Assembly (NCBI GenBank): GCA_021234155.1
Contig: JAJEKV010000266.1
Span: forward strand, 124,001 to 188,000
From: Isoetes taiwanensis
Taxonomy: Eukaryota; Streptophyta; Lycopodiopsida; Isoetales; Isoetaceae
Reading direction: 5' to 3'
DNA length: 64,000 bases
This document shows, piece after piece, positions 58,345 to 64,000 of the stretch. Within the stretch, counting starts at the first letter, position 1, and each line of letters opens with the position of its first letter. Both the position numbers and the translations under genes were made by a program. The notes beneath the pieces are model-generated. The model was not told where the DNA came from. It searched no databases and worked only from the letters and a program-made list of their open reading frames with translations.

Positions 58345-58545
58345 GCGTCCAACCGGGTTCGCCCAAGCGAACCCCAAAAATTCGCCTAGGCGAACCCGCA
58401 CCCCTGACGTGGCGGGAGCATCGCGGGGGCAGGACCTGCGTGGCATCAGCTACCGGGTTCGCCAAGCGAACCCAAACCCCGGTTTGCCATACGTGTGTGG
58501 CAGGGCCCTGCCGGGTTCGCCCAAGCGAACCCCCTGATGGGCGGG
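58345..58545. repeat. GGGTTCGC-type palindrome cluster upstream of the MES-like gene
   Basis: Four copies in 180 bp: GGGTTCGCCCAAGCGAACCC (58355-58374), TTCGCCTAGGCGAACCC (58381-58397), GGGTTCGCCAAGCGAACCC (58455-58473) and GGGTTCGCCCAAGCGAACCC (58513-58532). They alternate with GCGTGGCA(T) and GGGCGGGC-type spacers. The last copy ends about 165 bp before the ATG at 58699. Confidence 0.9.
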
Positions 58546-58698
58546 CCCATTAGCACGGACGGAATTGTTTGCAGAAGAAGCAAGCGAAGACAGAAGGCGC
58601 GAAATCTGATCAGATCAGAAGTCTGATTCTTCAATGTTCTAGATAGTTTTTACAAGGATTGTTGGATTTCTAAATTCAATTCGACGATCAGATTGCAA

Positions 58699-59493
58699 AA
58701 ATGGGGAATCATTTAAGTAAGCTATAGGGCGAATGCCAAGAGTGTAAGAGCTTCGCAGGTTAGAGCTAAGTCAATGGGCCGCCGGAGTAGGGCGGAAGAA
58801 GAGCTCTTGCAAAGCAAGAAGCTTTTAGCCGGGGCTTTGCGCCAAAGATCGATGCGAAGTTGAAAGAACTTCGTCGATGCGAAATTTCGAAAAAATTCCC
58901 AAGGACAAGGACAAAGGTGTCGGCCGCTGTGCTAGCGCAAGGCCTCGTTTGCCCACGGATTTGGATCCTGATTCTCAAACCCGGTTCAATAGCATTAACG
59001 TAGCTTTTCGTGATTTTGTCTGTTTTTCAGGTTGCTTCTTCAAGAAATGGGTTTCTTTGAGTTTGGAGTATAATTCCTTTAATCTTTCCTTTATATCTGC
59101 TTTGCTTTCTGCAAATCTTTATGATCCTGGAATCGTAAATGCAGTAATGGAGTGGTACGCCCCGAAATTTTGTTCTGAAACTTGTCTGATCGAGTGCAAG
59201 CACACAATCTTTTATCCTATATAATAAATGTTGTTCCTGGGTTTTATTCAAGAAGATACATTATTAGCAATGGAAACTACGCATTTTGTCCTGGTTCATG
59301 GAGGCGGGTTTGGAGCCTGGTGTTGGTATAAGACAATTGCTTTATTAGAAGAGGCAGGATTTGTAGCCACTCCAATCGATCTTAGAGGTTCTGGCATTGA
59401 ATCAACAGATCCAAACACAATTGCAACCCTAGCGGATTATGCGAAGCCCCTTTGTGATTTCTTGAAGGACTTTTGATTTAAAAAGAAGGTATG
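58699..59493 (+). pseudogene. MES-like alpha/beta hydrolase, 5' exons only
   Basis: The exon from ATG 59270 (METTHFVLVHGGGFGAWCWY, then KTIALLEEAGFVATPIDLRG and ADYAKPLCDFLKDF) matches the start of plant methylesterase/hydroxynitrile-lyase-like hydrolases; HGG is the oxyanion-hole motif. Upstream, ATG 58699 (MGNHLSKL) and, after a frame change, RRSRAEEELLQSKKLLAGAL resemble the N-terminal extension of the MES11 group; an intron of about 59000-59255 would join them. A frame slip in a T-run (about 59474) precedes a donor-like AG|GTATGAG (59487-59493). The catalytic GHSFGG exon is not seen in the next several kilobases, so the gene is truncated or has a very long intron. Such enzymes hydrolyse methyl esters of plant hormones. 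Confidence 0.65.
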
Positions 59494-59559
59494 AGGAACC
59501 TGTACACGTATTTGTCCTGGCCCGACGGCACCAGAACTGTCTCGACCGCGCCTCCATTC

Positions 59560-59805
59560 GGTGGGTTCACCAAAGCGAACCCAAGAGGGCGCCCGCCAAG
59601 GACCGCCATACGCCCGCGATCTGCCATGTCCGCCACACGACGTACCGGACCGGGTTTGGGTTCGCCAAGCGAACCGGTAGAATGCCACGCTTGACGGGGT
59701 TCGCCCGCACGGCAGTCCCGCCATCGCCGTCTGCGGGTTCGCTTTGGGCGAACCGACGGGTTCGGCCCAGCGAATTTTTGGGGTTCGGCCTGGCGAACGG
59801 GATTA
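59560..59805. repeat. GGGTTCGC-type palindrome cluster after the MES-like exon
   Basis: Copies at about 59564 (GGGTTCACCAAAGCGAACCC), 59655 (GGGTTCGCCAAGCGAACC), 59733 (GGGTTCGCTTTGGGCGAACC), 59757 (GGGTTCGGCCCAGCGAA) and 59781 (GGGTTCGGCCTGGCGAACGGG). It lies in what would be the intron following the exon. Confidence 0.88.
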
Positions 59806-59869
59806 TTTTTGAACCGCCGAGCCAATAAAAGTAAAAGCGGTAAAGTTTGGCACAAAATAATAAGTTTAC

Positions 59870-60860
59870 GCTCTAGATAAGTTTGAGTAAGAAGTGTGAC
59901 ATTGCTGTGTGTGGGGACCTGCGCAGGGGGGAGGGGAGGTCAATACAAACGATCATTGAGAGTTACAGAGTATGTGCCGTGATCTGGAAAAGTGATCTAT
60001 AGAAGGTGGCCTAGAGGGGTGTTGCATGGTAGTCCTCAGTTGGTTGGGCCAAGAGAGATCCATTCTCTGGGGAGGGGGGCTGAGTGAAGGCTTAGACACG
60101 AAAGAGAACTACATTAACTATAGCTATCTCTATATAGTTTTATATAACCCCTAATATATAGAGTGGAGGAAAGCTTATGAATGTAACATAGGTTAATTCA
60201 AGGCAGGGCTTGAAAAAATTTTGCTACCCAGGCATGTGCTCGGGGAAATTAGTTAAATATTTAGACTGGAAATTTATGTTTCTCCATCTGAGTTACCTAC
60301 AAAAAGTTATAGCCTCCAAAAATAAGGGACCTCACTCTGTCAAAAAACCCAATATGGTCTCACCTTGATGGCTTGGATTTTATCTTTCTACCTAGAACAA
60401 GGTTTAAAATGAAACGCACTTATTTAAGAAGTGCGTTTGAAAGATTCCTTCTAAAAATTTACAAAATTCTAAAATACCCCTAAAAAGGACTCTTTTACTA
60501 TCTTGTGTCTAAAGATTTATAAAACTGCTTATGAAAACAGACATTTTAGGAAGACTTAACATTAAGGAGAAGAACAACAAAGAAAAATATCTCATTTTAG
60601 AGGGGAAAAGGACCACTACGAAAGCCAAAGATTTATTATGGGCCAAACTCATATGATAAAATTAGACACTTTTGTATCTTATCCCTTAGAACATTTATAT
60701 TGGATGTTATAGAAGACAAAAAATTTGTTATTTCACAACCATTTTGGCTAAACATCCTAATTGACCTTAAAAGACATTGGGAGACAGTTGAACAAACTGC
60801 TTGAATGAAAAATTATTGTTTTTGCATCATATGGTATTACAAATGGTAATACATCCATGA
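59870..60860. other. No gene seen
   Basis: AT-rich; short open frames without motifs. No continuation of the MES-like gene is visible. Confidence 0.45.
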
Positions 60861-60862
60861 AA

Positions 60863-61381
60863 TCATGCTTGATTAGTTGAAGTTCCAACCGACGATGCCT
60901 GTATAAATTTATACCGAGGAAACGAAGTTGAAGTAGTGAAGCTCGTGATTACATGGCCTTTTTTGTTGTTCCCGGAGATGTATTTATCATGTCTTTGGGC
61001 TTGCACAATATCAATCCACAATATAGTGATGTTGAGAAGATAGTCAAGCTCCTTGTCAATGTTGAGAGTCTTCAAAGACAATTCCATCATCTCAGAAAGT
61101 GAAGATGCCATCGCACATTTCTCCACGAGAAGTATTTGTCTATCTTGCTTTTTTTGTCCGTTTGCAAAAGAAATAGGTAAACTTTTTGGGGTTGCTACTC
61201 CTCGCACCCCTATGGACAAACCACGTAGTTTCCTTCTCGTTGAACACATGTGTCTCCATAACATTTTGGGGTCCTTTGCCTTTAGTAGCAGTTTTTTTTT
61301 GCCTAAAGTGAAGTTAGCATGTGTGTAGAGAAAAAAAAAGTAAAAATAACAACGGGATTCGACTAATTTATGCTCTAACAT
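60863..61381 (-). CDS. Unidentified open frame of 172 codons
   Basis: One of the longest minus-strand frames outside transposons. A more likely start is an internal Met (MLWRHMCSTRRKLRGLS), because the first 35 residues come from A/T-rich sequence. It includes RGVATPKSLPISFANGQKK, ILLVEKCAMASSLSEMMELSL and IDKELDYLLNITILWIDIVQ, which could be short helices. I do not recognise it. The window offers no neighbour to support a role, and it may be a chance frame. Confidence 0.25.
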   Translation of the reverse strand: MLEHKLVESRCYFYFFFLYTHANFTLGKKKLLLKAKDPKMLWRHMCSTRRKLRGLSIGVRGVATPKSLPISFANGQKKQDRQILLVEKCAMASSLSEMMELSLKTLNIDKELDYLLNITILWIDIVQAQRHDKYISGNNKKGHVITSFTTSTSFPRYKFIQASSVGTSTNQA

Positions 61382-61559
61382 TGCATTACAAGGTCAGAGA
61401 ATTTAGAACTATTTTAGAACTTTTTGAACTAAAAAACTAAGAAAACTGCATAAAATTATCCCTTAAGTGTGTTATTTCAACAGTATTAAGTTGCAAAAAC
61501 CTTTGGGAGCAAGAAAGACCCCACAAGATTTTGCACGATATAAACTTATACTCCTGGAC

Positions 61560-61815
61560 TACATATTTTATGTATACATATATATTTATATACATCTTAA
61601 TATATATATATATATATTTAATATATATACGTTCACATATTTGTATATATAAAAAAAAAACGGTATAAATTTATACCGCAGGAAGTCTCTCGGTATAGAT
61701 TTATACCACAAGACTTCTTTTTTTTTTCGGATATATATATATGTAAATATATATGTTATATATATATTATATATTTAGATAATATACATATATATATATA
61801 TATATCCAAACGAGT
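61560..61815. repeat. AT-rich block with nested palindromes
   Basis: (TA)n tracts flank two copies of a palindrome, CGGTATAAATTTATACCG (61661-61678) and CGGTATAGATTTATACCA (about 61691-61708). Each is followed by a purine-rich word (CAGGAAGTCT, CAAGACTTC), so GAAGTCT and AGACTTC also pair, and an A-run on the left pairs with a T-run on the right. A partial copy, TATAAATTTATACCGAGG, occurs at 60902. Confidence 0.75.
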
Positions 61816-61949
61816 TTGTCAAGTCTTAAGGTTGATGTGCTCACTTTTGAAAAAAGGGAACATAAAAATTGGGCAATGGAGCCACTTCTAAAAATTGGGC
61901 AGTGGAGCCACTTCTAAAAATTGGCAAGAAGATTCCAAGAAGATTCCAA

Positions 61950-62215
61950 GAAGATTCTTAGTATTCGATCATGTTGGCTCCAACTGCGACAAAATAGTAC
62001 CAAAGCACCACTCATTGGAAAGGTCCCGGCGAGAGGAATCCAATGGCGTGGGTCCCACCTTCATCCGACCCCTCTACTGCAAGCTACATGTCCTCGAAGG
62101 CGATTAAACAGAAGGAAGCTTCCTAGAAAGTCCGCTCATAAATACTTTGCCACCTCACTACCTTTTTTATTAATAAGGGTGCCACCTCACCTCCTTTAAA
62201 AGAAAAAACCAATAT
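61950..62215. repeat. Dispersed short repeat, copy 2
   Basis: Homologous to 54235-54500 over its whole length. It is preceded by GAAGATTCCAAGAAGATTCCAAGAAGATTC (61927 on), which echoes the AGATTCC minisatellite before copy 1. Confidence 0.8.
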
Positions 62216-62229
62216 AATATTAAAAAGTT

Positions 62230-62440
62230 AATGGCTAGGATTTATGCTCACCTTTTAATCTAACGGTTGAGATCTGCTGCACCAAATTCATTTTTTTGGC
62301 ATCTTCCTTGCACCTTCTTCACAAAAATCAAGGGCTAGGATTTATCCTCCCCTTTCGATCCAACGGTTCGGGGATGTGGTGCATGCCCCCATGCATGCCC
62401 ATGCATGCCCATCATGGCCATCCATGCACCTCAGTGAGGT
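62230..62440. repeat. Local duplication and CCATGCATGCC repeat
   Basis: GGCTAGGATTTAT, TCTAACGGTT and GATCTGCTGCACC recur 96 bp later as GGCTAGGATTTAT, TCCAACGGTT and GATGTGGTGCATG. CCCATGCATG units are repeated three times at 62388-62412. Non-coding. Confidence 0.6.
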
Positions 62441-62590
62441 GGCATTATCCTGGCCTTTCATTTCGTAATTGGATGGCTGGGATGAATCTCTATGAACATG
62501 CCCATGGGATGACAAAACACACATCTAATACGTGTATATATATCTCTTATATATATACAATTATATTTGTGTGTAGATGTGTGTAGACAT

Positions 62591-62628
62591 TTTGATCTCG
62601 GCCGTCCATCTCAGATCTGGACGGCCCA
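62591..62628. repeat. GGCCGTCCA hairpin
   Basis: GGCCGTCCA, a 9-base loop TCTCAGATC, and TGGACGGCC form a perfect 9-bp stem. GGCCGTCC motifs of this kind are common near ends of short miniature elements in plants, but no full element could be delimited. Confidence 0.6.
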
Positions 62629-62868
62629 CGTGAAGCCCCCAAATAAGCCACCTCAAATGACCCCTTTATTTGGGGCTTTTGATCTAGGCCCTAGAATGTG
62701 CTAGATCAATGGCTTAGATTTAATCGCCAATATTAAATGTTAATAATGCCATCTGATGAGGTGGCGTCAAAAGTTAATGATCCTCTTTGTGACGTGGCAT
62801 GGAGCAAAAAAAAAAAGGAAGAAAAAAGTGTTCGGATAATACGAACACAAATTTGCTTTCTTTTTCCC

Positions 62869-63168
62869 CTTGTGGCGATGGCTATGGCGGAGTCTAAAGA
62901 CTGTTGGATCCGGCCTTCTCCGAGCTTTTCTATTGCCTTATCTAAATCAGGAAACATATCACGTCTGATTGAAGCATTTCTTTGCCTGCGTCTCCTATCC
63001 ATATCTGATCGGCCAATGGCATGCAGCAGATGGGTTACCCTTCTTTCTCCCGCAACAACCAGCTGCCATAACCAACCTTTTGCAATCGAATTCTTCAGCC
63101 TATCGAATGCCGGAGCCCTTCCAACTCTTCAAATATACTTTCATCTTGAGGATTTAAACAAGTATTAA
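62869..63168 (+). CDS. Unidentified open frame, possible first exon
   Basis: From ATG 62869 (or 62878) the frame reads MAMAESKDCWIRPSPSFSIA, LSKSGNISRLIEAFLCLRL, and onwards for about 100 codons. The start context is reasonable, and a GTTCGGATAATACGAAC stem lies about 35 bp upstream. A parallel frame stays open over the second half (63157 stop), so a frame slip is possible. I do not recognise a family. Confidence 0.3.
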   Translation, partial: LVAMAMAESKDCWIRPSPSFSIALSKSGNISRLIEAFLCLRLLSISDRPMACSRWVTLLSPATTSCHNQPFAIEFFSLSNAGALPTLQIYFHLEDLNKY

Positions 63169-63169
63169 A

Positions 63170-64000
63170 TTTGGTCATTCTACCGCAGACAAGGCCCCGG
63201 CATGGGGATTTAGAGCTAATTTACACAGGTCGGGCTGCATTAGGTAACATTTTAGGTTTCGTTTTTGGTGTTATACCCAGAAATGCTGAAGTCCGAGGCT
63301 CCGTTTGTTGGGTTCTGTGGCGAAAGGATTTACACTAAAAAGGATTTTCTGGCAAGGTCGTTCATTTGTTTGTGGCGTTTTTAGAGTTTGAAGTCTCGCT
63401 GAGTATAGCTGTAGTGTCGTTGATGATTGAGGTGGCTTGGTTTTAGAAAACGTCTCCACATAGCGCATTTGGAAGTTTTTATCAAAAAAAGAGATGAAGA
63501 AAGCATCGGTTTCAAGAATTCCATGGATTTGGACACGGGGCAATGTCGACTTGATATTATCTTTAAGTTCAACTGTTTTTTTTCTTTGCATAACATTAGT
63601 CCGTAGATTCTTCTTACGGCAAATATACTTCCATTTTTTTCCGACCGGCTTGCATTCCAACATTTCCAGGTCCGAAACATATCTTCCTCTTTGTTGCCCG
63701 GTATGTAAAGCTTATTTTCTTATTGTAATCTTTGTGCTGATTCTTCTATGCTGGATTTGCATTTTTGACCTCTTTCTAGTTGTGAGCTGCCCTGTTATGC
63801 TACATGCTGAGGTTTAGGGTTACAAAGATCCAAAATCCTTAAGGTACGTTGATTATCTATCACTACAATTGTCAACTACCTTCATAGGCTTATCAGTCAG
63901 GCATCCTGATCTTGCATTTATTGATACGATGTAAGGGGAGGTTGAGCTTGCTCAAGCTTTGCTACAGACTCCATAAATAGGCATTTGAATATATAGCTAG
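63170..64000. other. Window end, no identified gene
   Basis: Overlapping open frames on both strands (plus 63494-63817, hydrophobic; minus 63663-63271, basic) have no recognisable motifs. A donor-like CCCG|GTATGT occurs at about 63700. Either strand could hold part of a gene continuing beyond the window. Confidence 0.3.

Overview
This window looks like a stretch of a large, repeat-rich nuclear genome from a land plant. The reasons are Ty1/copia elements with a TGGTATCAGA-type primer site, a LINE, a tRNA-derived SINE, plant-type short introns (GT..AG, one of 76 bp) and a methylesterase-like gene start resembling the Arabidopsis MES11 group. A TPR-CHAT gene and the mix of transposons make a non-flowering lineage (bryophyte, lycophyte or fern) plausible, but the sequence does not settle this. 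Most of the window is transposon or decayed sequence.

Layout. 1-3846: no gene; decayed, ending in a polypurine tract. 3847-10869 and 12320-19367: two near-identical 7-kb direct repeats, each with a gag-like fragment and a (TTA)n tract, separated by 1.45 kb. 20938-21832: a hairpin-rich non-coding repeat found again at 56404-57436. About 22450-23670: a dead LINE reverse transcriptase on the minus strand. 25.5-26.9 kb: two unidentified exon-like pieces.

27286-48622 is the most informative part: one minus-strand gene for a TPR-CHAT (caspase-fold protease-like) protein, cut twice by copia elements. Copia-2 (43061-47447, target duplication TGACA) sits in the TPR part. Copia-1 (27709-41884, duplication TATTG) sits inside the CHAT domain, between its His and Cys motifs. 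Removing each element with one duplication copy closes the gene's frame exactly. Copia-1 itself holds a 9.2-kb DNA transposon (30739-39969; 34-bp inverted ends; TAAG duplication). That transposon carries a DUF7869-like transposase on the plus strand, a DNA N4/N6-methylase-like gene on the minus strand, and about twenty copies of a palindrome close to GTCTATGCGCGCATAGAC in intergenic and intron sequence.

48.6-64 kb: clusters of a second palindrome (GGGTTCGCTTGGGCGAACCC type) at the 5' side of the TPR-CHAT gene and around a partial MES-like hydrolase gene (58699-59493); a SINE with a 12-bp duplication; an AGATTC minisatellite; short dispersed repeats; and several unidentified open stretches.

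Caution: where two copies of a sequence exist, they differ mainly in short scrambled patches near CAG, CTG or CCGG. This looks like consensus error at methylated CHG sites. Some frameshifts and stops reported here may therefore be assembly errors rather than mutations.
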